Shown one piece after another: positions 1 to 6,081 of a DNA stretch of 11,644 bases. How positions within the stretch are numbered: position 1 is the first letter of the stretch; each line of letters begins with the position of its first letter. The stretch covers positions 1 to 11,644 of the forward strand of contig CALJNJ010000142.1 of the NCBI GenBank assembly GCA_937981945.1, given 5' to 3'. The notes beneath the pieces were generated by a model. It ran no database searches, was not told the DNA's origin, and was given only the letters and a program-made list of their open reading frames with translations. Made by a program: the position numbers and the translations under genes. This DNA is from an uncultured Caulobacterales bacterium (GTDB lineage Bacteria > Pseudomonadota > Alphaproteobacteria > Caulobacterales > Maricaulaceae).

Positions 1-579
1 GCCCGGGGCGGAGAAATGTCCTACCGCCATCGCGGTGACAACCATTTTGTCACGGCCAATGTGTTTTACACGGATTACAAGAACTATATTTTTGAGCGGC
101 AAACCGGCGATATAGAAGACGGGCTGGATGTCTTTGCCTTCACCGGAGAAGACGCCAATTTTAAAGGGGCGGAGATACAAGCCGGTTATGATTTAGGGTA
201 TGTCGCCGGCGCCGAAATTTCCGCAGACGGATTGGTGGAATATGTCAGAGCCAAAACAGATAGCGGCAATCTTCCGCGAATTCCGCCGCTGTCGGTATTA
301 GTGGGCGGCGAGGCCGAATGGGACAATATTAAATTTCGGGCGGAAGCTGATTATGCCGTCAAGCAAACGACACTTGCAGAAGAAGAATTGCCGACCGATG
401 ACTATGTTTTGGTGAATTTGTTCTTCACCTGGGCCATGCCGGTGGAAGAAGGGGTCAAACTGAAGCTTTCAGTACTGAATTTGCTGGATCAAGAAGCCCG
501 GCAGCACACGTCTTTTCTCAAAGATATCGTGCCTTTGCCGGGCCGTAATTTTAGGTTCAGCGTCAGTGCTGATTTCTGA
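1..579 (+). CDS. TonB-dependent outer-membrane receptor, C-terminal fragment
   Basis: This is the 3' end of a TonB-dependent receptor. The reading frame is open to the window edge, so the plug and most of the barrel lie upstream, and the ATG at 16 is an internal methionine. What remains (about 192 residues) reads as alternating amphipathic beta strands. It has the receptor-typical stretch FYTDYKNYIF followed by a FKGAEIQAGYDL strand, a late NLLDQEARQHTSFLKD element, and the ending PLPGRNFRFSVSADF. The terminal phenylalanine is the usual C-terminal barrel signature recognised by the BAM machinery. Such proteins import siderophores, metals, vitamin B12 or sugars across the outer membrane using TonB energy. 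The HTSFLKD...PLPGRNF ending resembles ZnuD-like receptors from memory, but the substrate cannot be assigned from this fragment. The TGA stop directly abuts the stop codon of the convergent FKBP gene. Confidence 0.87.
   Translation, partial: ARGGEMSYRHRGDNHFVTANVFYTDYKNYIFERQTGDIEDGLDVFAFTGEDANFKGAEIQAGYDLGYVAGAEISADGLVEYVRAKTDSGNLPRIPPLSVLVGGEAEWDNIKFRAEADYAVKQTTLAEEELPTDDYVLVNLFFTWAMPVEEGVKLKLSVLNLLDQEARQHTSFLKDIVPLPGRNFRFSVSADF
496..543. repeat. GC-rich inverted repeat near the receptor/FKBP convergent junction
   Basis: GCCCGGCA at 496-503 is perfectly complementary to TGCCGGGC at 536-543. Inside it GCAC (504-507) pairs with GTGC (529-532), giving a stem of about 12 bp with a 3-nt bulge and a 21-nt loop. 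It lies in the last codons of the receptor gene and 36 nt past the FKBP stop on the minus strand. No T-tract follows on either strand, so it is not a canonical intrinsic terminator. It could mark or protect the 3' end of the FKBP transcript, or be a by-product of codons for conserved residues. Confidence 0.4.
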
Positions 580-1194
580 TTATTTTTCAATCAATCCTAC
601 TTTTTCTTTGATGCCCAAAAGCTGAACATGAAAGAGTAGGGTGGCGTTTGGCGGGATGGATCCCCGTCCGTTCGGACCATAAGCCAAATCACCCGGAATA
701 TAGAGCGTACGGGCCTCACAAGGTGTCATATCAGCTAAGGCTTCGATCCAGCCTTTAATGACGCCATTCGCCGGGAAAGAAATGGGTTCGCCGCGCTCAT
801 AAGAGCTGTCAAACTTTTCGCCGTCTTGGAAAAAGCCGTGATAGTTAACCTTCACAATATCAGTTGGGTTTGGTTTAACGCCTCCTGATTTGCCTTCACG
901 GACGACCGTATATTGCAGGCCTGACGTATTGGTCATAACGTTGCTGCGTTCGCCGTTGACCTTATGCCAATCCTCAGCATCAGGCGCAGGTAGTCCCTCA
1001 AGCGAGTCCGCATAATCTTCCATCGTGGCGTAATTGGCTTCTTCGCAAGCGCCTAAGTCTTTGCCGTAAATATCGGCTTTGAGTTCTTCGACATCTGCTT
1101 TCAAATTATCAAGGTCAGCCGAATTAGTATTGCCGGCAGGCTGGCAGGCGGCCAGAGCCAATGCGGCGATCGATACAGTTAGAATTCTTTTCAT
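580..1194 (-). CDS. FKBP-type peptidyl-prolyl cis-trans isomerase, predicted lipoprotein
   Basis: This predicted 204-aa enzyme would catalyse cis-trans isomerisation of X-Pro bonds, probably as a folding helper in the periplasm. Residues 1-17 form a lipoprotein signal peptide with a lipobox ending in LAAC (Cys17). A short charged, helix-prone segment (about 27-45) follows. The FKBP domain spans about 92-195 and keeps the usual pocket residues: Tyr118, Phe128-Asp129, Val145-Ile146, Trp149, Tyr172 and Phe188. The ATG at 1194 is chosen because AAAGGAG lies 8 nt upstream and the signal peptide begins there. A longer frame starting at 1275 would run into the dioxygenase gene. The gene follows the dioxygenase by 59 bp, so it may be the last member of the glycolytic operon or have its own promoter. 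Its TAA abuts the receptor's TGA with no spacer. Confidence 0.92.
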   Translation of the reverse strand: MKRILTVSIAALALAACQPAGNTNSADLDNLKADVEELKADIYGKDLGACEEANYATMEDYADSLEGLPAPDAEDWHKVNGERSNVMTNTSGLQYTVVREGKSGGVKPNPTDIVKVNYHGFFQDGEKFDSSYERGEPISFPANGVIKGWIEALADMTPCEARTLYIPGDLAYGPNGRGSIPPNATLLFHVQLLGIKEKVGLIEK

Positions 1195-1250
1195 CAGGTT
1201 TTCTCCTTTGGACAGGGCCATAACCCAAAACCAAAATCCATGTAAACCTG
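1195..1250 (-). promoter_or_regulatory. FKBP leader: ribosome binding site flanked by an inverted repeat
   Basis: AAAGGAG at 1203-1209 is a strong Shine-Dalgarno sequence 8 nt before the ATG at 1194. CAGGTTT (1195-1201) and AAACCTG (1244-1250) on the plus strand form a perfect 7-bp inverted repeat with a 42-nt spacer. In the transcript its 3' arm sits between the Shine-Dalgarno and the start codon. Pairing could affect initiation, but the long spacer makes this weak. No convincing promoter was seen in this 59-bp gap. Confidence 0.4.
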
Positions 1251-1253
1251 AAA

Positions 1254-1979
1254 TTACGGGTCGTCGCGCAGCCAACCGGTGACCGAAAAGCGCCCGGCGC
1301 CGGCAAAATTGGTCACTTGGGTTACGACGTGCCTGCGGGGAACCTTGAACAAGGTCAGAGTGTTGAAGCTGGGCGCAAAGCCTTGTTCGACATCATCGCC
1401 GTCCAAAAACAATAAATGCCCGCCCCAATCCGATCGCCAATTTTTCGAAAACCCCATGACATAAGCGGCCCGCCGCTCAGCTTTTGTACCTGTATCATCA
1501 TGGATGTTTAAAAAATGCCCGCGGCTGTATTGCGTGGCTTGAGCATCATGTTTGATCACGCTTGGTTCGCCGGTTACCGTGCGCGTAAAATCCAGCATTT
1601 CATCGGAGTTCATAAACTCCGTCAATGCGTGTAACTGCCAATCCGGGTCACGCTTTTCCAGCAAAGCATCAATCATCGGGTAGCAAAAATACAAATATGC
1701 GAATCCGTCCCGCGCTCTGATGAGTGTATCTTGAATAAGTTTCTGTTTCTCCGGACCGGGCTTGGAATCCCACTCATGGGGCCGGTAATAGGCATGAGCG
1801 CCTTGGGCGTCAGAATGCACTAAGTGCCAGGGTGTCGCCCGTGACAGGACTTGATAAATACCGTCGGCTATATCGTCGGGAAACAGGTTTTGAATACGAA
1901 TTAGTCCGTCCCGTTGATAGTCGCGCGCATATTGCGCGACATCATGGTCCGGATTTAATCGTAAGGTGAGGTCTGTCAA
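1254..1979 (-). CDS. 2-oxoglutarate/Fe(II)-dependent dioxygenase, prolyl-hydroxylase-like (Tpa1/COG3751 type)
   Basis: This predicted 241-aa enzyme would couple oxidation of 2-oxoglutarate (to succinate and CO2) to hydroxylation of a substrate. The iron-binding triad is visible as His160-x-Asp162 in FLNIHDDTG and His217 in KVPRRHVV. Arg230 is placed to bind the 2-oxoglutarate carboxylate. The DWGGHLLFLDGDD segment resembles proline hydroxylases of the Tpa1 type. No signal peptide is seen, so it should be cytoplasmic. The substrate is unknown; a protein prolyl residue is a family-based guess. The start is TTG directly after the aldolase stop codon and in the same frame. No other plausible start precedes Met102, and the residues before it (YQRDGLIRIQNLF) belong to the domain. 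The ribosome binding signal is weak (CAGGG only 3 nt away), so translation may depend on coupling to the aldolase gene. Confidence 0.85.
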   Translation of the reverse strand: MTDLTLRLNPDHDVAQYARDYQRDGLIRIQNLFPDDIADGIYQVLSRATPWHLVHSDAQGAHAYYRPHEWDSKPGPEKQKLIQDTLIRARDGFAYLYFCYPMIDALLEKRDPDWQLHALTEFMNSDEMLDFTRTVTGEPSVIKHDAQATQYSRGHFLNIHDDTGTKAERRAAYVMGFSKNWRSDWGGHLLFLDGDDVEQGFAPSFNTLTLFKVPRRHVVTQVTNFAGAGRFSVTGWLRDDP

Positions 1980-3020
1980 TTACCCTGCCGCTTCCAATGC
2001 TTTTGACCATTCGCCCATGGAGGCAAGGCCGTTCATCTTGGCCCGGTGGTTAAATGCCTTCTGGGCCGCATCATAGTTAGCATCTTCACCCTGCCAGGCA
2101 AAGAGGGCGGATTGTTGAAGGGCGCGCCCGTAGGAATAGGTCATATTCCATGGAAATCCGCCGATTTGATTCATGGCATTGAGATTTTCCGTCGCCATGA
2201 CATTGTCTTGACCGCCGGATAAAAAGGCAATTCCGGGCACGGCTGACGGGACGCAGTCCTTGAGGACTTCTACGGTCCGCTCGGCTACTTCTTCGACGCT
2301 GGGCTGTACCGGGCAACGCTTTCCGGCGACGACCATATTAGGCTTTAAAATGGTTCCTTCGAGCTTGACCCCTTGTTCGTATAGATCGCTGTAAAGAGTT
2401 TTCAAAACATTCTCGGTGACGTCATGACATGTTTGTATACCGTGATATCCGCCCATCAGGACTTCAGGCTCAACAATCGGAACAATATTGGCTTCCTGAC
2501 ACAGTGCAGCGTAGCGGGCGAGGGCGTGTGTGTTTGCTTTTACGGCGCCGTAGGTTGGCGTCATTCTGTCGGCTGTACCGGGATTGGAAATCTCGATAAC
2601 GGCGCGCCATTTGGCAAAGCGGGCTCCTAATTTGTAATATTCATCAAGACGCGCGCGGAGACCGTCGAGACCTTCCGTAATGGTTTCACCGGGGCGACCT
2701 GCGAGCGGCTTTGCACCCATATCGACTTTGATCCCGGGAATTGCATCATGGCTTTTAATCAAGTCCACCAGTGACGTTCCGTCTTTGGCTTTTTGACGTA
2801 AGGTCTCATCATATAAGATAACGCCCGAAATGTGGTTTTTCATGGCATCTTCTGTTCTGAACAGCATTTCCCGCCAATCCCGGCGTTTGTCTTCAGATGA
2901 CGTTGTGTTGATAGAGTCGAAACGCTTTTTAATGGTTCCGGTAGACTCGTCGGCTGCCAGCAATCCCTGTCCGGGTGTCACCATTTTGACGGCAATTTTA
3001 TTGAGTTGATCCAAGTTCAT
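1980..3020 (-). CDS. fructose-bisphosphate aldolase, class I
   Basis: This enzyme reversibly cleaves fructose 1,6-bisphosphate to glyceraldehyde 3-phosphate and dihydroxyacetone phosphate in the cytoplasm. It is a class I, Schiff-base aldolase similar to animal and plant enzymes. Numbered from the upstream ATG at 3023, LLAADES contains Asp25, FAKWR contains Lys137, VPIVEPE contains Glu185, and ILKPN contains the Schiff-base Lys227. A full-length enzyme of 346-347 aa is expected for the family. Two ATGs are adjacent (3023 and 3020). AGGAG at 3027-3031 is 3 nt from the first and 6 nt from the second, so the second is preferred. It lies 14 nt after pgk in the same direction, and the TAA is followed immediately by the TTG of the dioxygenase. 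Class I aldolases occur in many alphaproteobacteria. Confidence 0.96.
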   Translation of the reverse strand: MNLDQLNKIAVKMVTPGQGLLAADESTGTIKKRFDSINTTSSEDKRRDWREMLFRTEDAMKNHISGVILYDETLRQKAKDGTSLVDLIKSHDAIPGIKVDMGAKPLAGRPGETITEGLDGLRARLDEYYKLGARFAKWRAVIEISNPGTADRMTPTYGAVKANTHALARYAALCQEANIVPIVEPEVLMGGYHGIQTCHDVTENVLKTLYSDLYEQGVKLEGTILKPNMVVAGKRCPVQPSVEEVAERTVEVLKDCVPSAVPGIAFLSGGQDNVMATENLNAMNQIGGFPWNMTYSYGRALQQSALFAWQGEDANYDAAQKAFNHRAKMNGLASMGEWSKALEAAG

Positions 3021-3026
3021 CATGAT

Positions 3027-3031
3027 CTCCT
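3027..3031 (-). promoter_or_regulatory. ribosome binding site of the aldolase gene
   Basis: AGGAG lies 6 nt before the ATG at 3020 and only 3 nt before the alternative ATG at 3023. The spacing favours the inner start. The site lies in the short gap between pgk and the aldolase gene. Confidence 0.7.
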
Positions 3032-3034
3032 AAA

Positions 3035-4204
3035 TTAGGTTCTGAGAATTTCTACGCCCGGCAAAGCTTTACCTTCCATCCATTCCAGGAAGGCGCCGCC
3101 GGCCGTTGACATAAATGTAAAATCGTCGGCCGCGCGGGCATGTTTCAGTGCAGACACTGTGTCGCCGCCACCGGCCACGGCTATCAAGCCGTTATTCTTC
3201 ACCCGCTTCGCCGCATATTGCGCCGTTTCAACGGTGGATGTGTCAAAAGGCTGTAGTTCAAAAGCGCCCAAGGGACCGTTCCAGATGAGGGTTTTAGCCC
3301 GGTCAATTGCGTCCAGTAACCCGTTTACGGTTTCCGGTCCGGCGTCCAAAATCATTTCGCCGGGGCCGACCTCCTCAAGCCCGCAAACCCGGTGCGGCGC
3401 ATGGGCCGCAAACTCAGTTGCCGCCACAACATCTATGGGGAGTAATATCCGGCAATTTGCATCAGCGGCAGATTTCATAATCGAACGGGCCGTGTCAGCC
3501 AAATCATGTTCGCAAAGGGATTTGCCTACATCATATCCCTGCGCCGCCAAAAAAGTATTGGCCATACCGCCGCCAATGGCCAGCATATCCAGCTTGGTGA
3601 CCAGATTTGATAAAAGATCAATCTTGGTGGAAACTTTGGCGCCGCCCACGACGGCCAGGACCGGTCTGTTTGGATTTTCCAGGGCCTGGGCCAGATGATC
3701 GAGCTCCCGCTCCATAGAAAGGCCGGCATAAGCCGGCAGAAACGCTGCGAGCCCTGCACTGGAAACATGATTACGGTGCGAGGCCGAGAAAGCGTCCTGA
3801 ATGAATATATCGCCCAACCCCGCCCAATGTTTGGCCAGGCTTTGATCGCCCTGAGTTTCGCCCGTGTGAAAGCGCGTGTTTTCCAAAAGCGTGATATTGC
3901 TTTTAATATCGGCAGGATCGGCACCGGTTGTAAAACCGACGGTTTCGCCTAATTTTTCCTGTAAGGTCGGAAGGAGAAAATCGAGTGACAATTCAGCTTT
4001 GGCTTCGCCTTTCGGCCGCCCGAAATGAGATAAAAGCACGATTTTTGCGCCGGCATCTCTGACCGCCTGAATTGTCGGCAATGCTGCATCAATACGCGTA
4101 TGATCGGAAATAGAGCCGTCACTTGCGCGCGGAACGTTAAAGTCAACGCGGATAAGCGCTGTCTTGCCTTTGAGGTCGGCGTTTTCCAGTCGTCGAAAGT
4201 CCAA
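3035..4204 (-). CDS. pgk: phosphoglycerate kinase
   Basis: Pgk reversibly transfers a phosphate from 1,3-bisphosphoglycerate to ADP, giving 3-phosphoglycerate and ATP, in the cytoplasm. At 389 aa it is full length. The family signature RVDFNVP is at 19-25, SHFGRPKG at 59-66, a GGAKVSTK nucleotide-domain motif near the middle, AGGGDT near 344-349, and TAGGAFLE at 367-374. The start is TTG: the frame's next methionine is far inside the protein, and the N-terminus DFRRLENADLKGK matches the family. AAAGG at the end of gap lies 7 nt before this TTG, which supports it. The gene begins 3 nt after the gap stop and shares its reading frame; the only upstream in-frame codon before the stop is ATT. It is part of the gap-pgk-aldolase operon. 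Confidence 0.97.
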   Translation of the reverse strand: MDFRRLENADLKGKTALIRVDFNVPRASDGSISDHTRIDAALPTIQAVRDAGAKIVLLSHFGRPKGEAKAELSLDFLLPTLQEKLGETVGFTTGADPADIKSNITLLENTRFHTGETQGDQSLAKHWAGLGDIFIQDAFSASHRNHVSSAGLAAFLPAYAGLSMERELDHLAQALENPNRPVLAVVGGAKVSTKIDLLSNLVTKLDMLAIGGGMANTFLAAQGYDVGKSLCEHDLADTARSIMKSAADANCRILLPIDVVAATEFAAHAPHRVCGLEEVGPGEMILDAGPETVNGLLDAIDRAKTLIWNGPLGAFELQPFDTSTVETAQYAAKRVKNNGLIAVAGGGDTVSALKHARAADDFTFMSTAGGAFLEWMEGKALPGVEILRT

Positions 4205-4207
4205 AAT

Positions 4208-5221
4208 TTAGCCTTTGATTTGCTTTGCCATGACGCGGGCTACATCAATCATACGATTGGCGAAACCCCATTCATTATCATACCAAGCAATAACTTTAAC
4301 AAGATCACCGTCCAAAACTTTTGTGAGCGGTGCTGCAAAAATTGAAGAGTGCGGATCGTGATTTAGGTCTGAAGAGACGAGGGGTTCTTCCGTATATCGC
4401 AAAACGCCCTTCATTCGGCCTTCGGCTGCGGCTTCTACGGCGGCGTTTAAATCCTCGGAAGTTGTTGCGACTTCAGGCTGAAACGCAAGATCAACCATGG
4501 ACACATTGGCGGTCGGAACCCGAACGGCAGATCCGCTCAGACGTCCCAAAAGCTCAGGAATAACGAGGCCCACGGCTTTTGCGGCGCCGGTTGAGGTCGG
4601 GATCATGTTTTGGCCGGCGGCTCTGGCCCGGTACAAATCTTTATGGGAATTATCCAATATGCGTTGATCCTGCGTATAGGCATGAACTGTTGTCATAAAC
4701 CCGCGGCGGATTCCGACGGCTTCCATAATCACATTGGCCAGAGGGGCCAGGCAATTTGTGGTGCAGGACGCACAAGAAACGACCAGATCATCTTTGGTCA
4801 GCAATTCGTGATTAACTCCGTAAACGACCGTGCGATCCACGCCCTCTCCGGGGGCTGAGATTAACACGCTTTTTGCGCCCGCATCTAAATGGGGCTGCAC
4901 GCGGTCTTTGCTCCGGAAAACTCCGGAACATTCCATCACAACGTCAACGTCAAGCGCGCCCCAGTTAATTTCAGCCGGATTCCGCTCATGTGTCATGCGA
5001 ACCTTGCCGCGACCGTAATCAATAAAGCCGTCGCCTTCTTTGACTTCAGGCGTAAACCGTCCGTGCACACTGTCATATCGCAGGAGATGAGCAGATGTAG
5101 CGGCTTTACCGGGACTGTTAATGGCCACGACTTCCACGTCGCGAATATCATATTCACTGATTGCGCGAGTCACCAATCGGCCTATTCTGCCGAACCCGTT
5201 AATCCCAATTCTGATAGTCAT
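4208..5221 (-). CDS. gap: glyceraldehyde-3-phosphate dehydrogenase, type I, phosphorylating
   Basis: GAPDH reversibly oxidises and phosphorylates glyceraldehyde 3-phosphate to 1,3-bisphosphoglycerate using NAD(P). The 337-aa protein is full length. It begins with the Rossmann motif GINGFGRIGR, and the catalytic Cys153 is in the segment SCASCTTNCLAP, where most family members have SNASCTTN. The catalytic base is His180 in TTVHAYT. The residue after VVAIN is Ser36 where NAD-specific enzymes have Asp, and the HKDL motif is preceded by Asn191-Ser192 rather than Leu-Pro. Both changes are associated with NADP acceptance in this family, so the cofactor is uncertain. The ATG is preceded by GGTAGG with short spacing. 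The gene opens the operon; a perfect 7-bp inverted repeat lies 20 nt upstream of it. Confidence 0.96.
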   Translation of the reverse strand: MTIRIGINGFGRIGRLVTRAISEYDIRDVEVVAINSPGKAATSAHLLRYDSVHGRFTPEVKEGDGFIDYGRGKVRMTHERNPAEINWGALDVDVVMECSGVFRSKDRVQPHLDAGAKSVLISAPGEGVDRTVVYGVNHELLTKDDLVVSCASCTTNCLAPLANVIMEAVGIRRGFMTTVHAYTQDQRILDNSHKDLYRARAAGQNMIPTSTGAAKAVGLVIPELLGRLSGSAVRVPTANVSMVDLAFQPEVATTSEDLNAAVEAAAEGRMKGVLRYTEEPLVSSDLNHDPHSSIFAAPLTKVLDGDLVKVIAWYDNEWGFANRMIDVARVMAKQIKG

Positions 5222-5241
5222 GCCACCTACCGGTCTTATAT

Positions 5242-5265
5242 TTTGGCGGTTCTATACACGCCAAA
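5242..5265. promoter_or_regulatory. palindromic operator-like element upstream of gap
   Basis: TTTGGCG (5242-5248) and CGCCAAA (5259-5265) form a perfect 7-bp inverted repeat with a 10-nt spacer. It ends 20 nt before the gap start codon. The size and placement suit a dimeric repressor site overlapping the promoter or transcription start, or a leader hairpin. A TATAGA sequence falls in the spacer on the gap strand, but no convincing -35 element was found, so the gap promoter itself is unassigned. The regulator is unknown. Confidence 0.5.
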
Positions 5266-5285
5266 GCTTAAAATTCCTTTTGCAA

Positions 5286-5314
5286 TTATTGATCAGAAAT
5301 TAAGCTGCTATAAT
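5286..5314 (+). promoter_or_regulatory. predicted sigma-70-type promoter for DUF4164-zapA
   Basis: A perfect TATAAT (-10, 5309-5314) lies 17 nt downstream of TTATTG (-35, 5286-5291), which matches TTGACA poorly. Transcription would start near 5321 and leave a leader of about 100 nt before the ATG at 5423. It faces the DUF4164-zapA operon and is divergent from gap. Confidence 0.55.
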
Positions 5315-5355
5315 TGCGCTTCGAATTGGCCAAGCCGGGCGAATAAGTCAATAAG

Positions 5356-5379
5356 TTATCGCTTGTGACGAGACGATAA
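5356..5379 (+). repeat. nested inverted repeat in the DUF4164-zapA leader
   Basis: TTATCG (5356-5361) pairs perfectly with CGATAA (5374-5379). Inside lies CTTGTGACGAG (5362-5372), itself nearly palindromic. As RNA it would form a stem-loop between the predicted transcription start and the start codon; as DNA it could be a protein-binding site. The inner motif differs by one base from CTTGTGACAAG in the other divergent intergenic region (7624-7634). Confidence 0.4.
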
Positions 5380-5422
5380 ATGGGTCATTCTGCACAAAAA
5401 TTGCGAGGGATTCTGAAATATC

Positions 5423-5719
5423 ATGAGTGACAGCGCTGACATTAAAGCGGCCGCCGATCGGTTAAAAAATGCTTTGGAAAGCTTGGAACAGTCAATTGGT
5501 CCGAAAATGGCTGAATTTTCCCGTATGGAAAAGCTGGCCGCCGAATCGGAGAACTTTGCCGAGGACAGGTCAAAATTGGCGCAAAAACTGGATGATGCGA
5601 TGGCGAATGAAGAAAACTTCCGCGCCAGAGAAGAGGACTTTCAAAGACTGGCCAAAGAGACCACAGCCGAACTGGATCAGGTAATCGGCCAGGTCAGAAA
5701 TGTGTTGGAGCGCGATTAA
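5423..5719 (+). CDS. DUF4164 family coiled-coil protein
   Basis: A small (98 aa), highly charged protein with no signal peptide or membrane segment. Nearly the whole sequence is predicted alpha helix with heptad-like spacing of Leu, Ile, Met and Ala among Glu, Lys and Asp, so it is probably a coiled coil. Composition and position directly before zapA match the DUF4164 family of alphaproteobacteria, whose function is not established; a role alongside ZapA at the division site is an inference from this pairing. The start codon is preceded by GAGGG about 12 nt away, a long spacing. Its TAA overlaps the zapA ATG by one base (TAATG), implying translational coupling. A predicted promoter with a perfect TATAAT lies about 110 nt upstream. 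Confidence 0.82.
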   Translation: MSDSADIKAAADRLKNALESLEQSIGPKMAEFSRMEKLAAESENFAEDRSKLAQKLDDAMANEENFRAREEDFQRLAKETTAELDQVIGQVRNVLERD

Positions 5720-6081
5720 TGGCTAAAGTGAATATAACGGTAAACGGACGCCGCTATGCTTTGGGCTGTGATGACGGCGAAGAAGAGCGCTTGCAGGTTC
5801 TGGGTCAAAAACTCGACGGCCGTATCAAAGAGCTGGCCAATCAATTTGGGCAAATCGGTGATCTGCGCCTCCTGGTGATGGCAGGCATTACCATGATGGA
5901 CGAACTGGAAGATACGGATAGTCTGGTGGAGCAAAAGGCCGAACGTTTGGCTGCTGATGTGCGCAAAGCCAGTGAGGATGCCGTGAACGCGGCGCGCCGT
6001 GAGCAGGGCATCGCAGCGAAAAGTCTCGTTGATGCTGCTAAAAAGATTGAACGCTTAGCCGAAAAATTCGGAAGCGATTGA
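5719..6081 (+). CDS. zapA: cell division protein ZapA
   Basis: ZapA binds FtsZ in the cytoplasm and promotes bundling of its filaments, stabilising the Z ring. The 120-aa protein has the family layout. An N-terminal globular part begins AKVNITVNGRRYALGC and continues with a GEEERLQVLGQKLDGRI helix, which resembles the conserved YRIACPDGEE/L..A..LD region. A long charged C-terminal helix (about 70-118) would form the coiled coil of the dimer. GGAG at 5707-5710, 8 nt before the ATG, serves as ribosome binding site inside the DUF4164 gene. In several bacteria the 6S RNA gene follows zapA; here the TGA abuts the stop codon of the convergent cyclophilin gene, leaving no room for it. Confidence 0.93.
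   Translation: MAKVNITVNGRRYALGCDDGEEERLQVLGQKLDGRIKELANQFGQIGDLRLLVMAGITMMDELEDTDSLVEQKAERLAADVRKASEDAVNAARREQGIAAKSLVDAAKKIERLAEKFGSD

Noticed and set aside
1195..1275. N-terminal extension of the FKBP protein by 27 residues
   Set aside because: The extension overlaps the dioxygenase gene. The internal ATG at 1194 has a strong ribosome binding site and begins a lipoprotein signal peptide.
3159..3698. 179-codon plus-strand frame opposite pgk
   Set aside because: It is a shadow of the well-conserved pgk gene and shows no recognisable protein features.
5235..5264. TTGGCG-N18-TATAAG as the gap promoter on the minus strand
   Set aside because: Transcription would start only about 7 nt before the ATG and would remove the ribosome binding sequence.
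6059..6071. CCGAA-AAA-TTCGG hairpin as a zapA terminator
   Set aside because: The stem is only 5 bp, lies before the zapA stop codon, and no T-tract follows directly.
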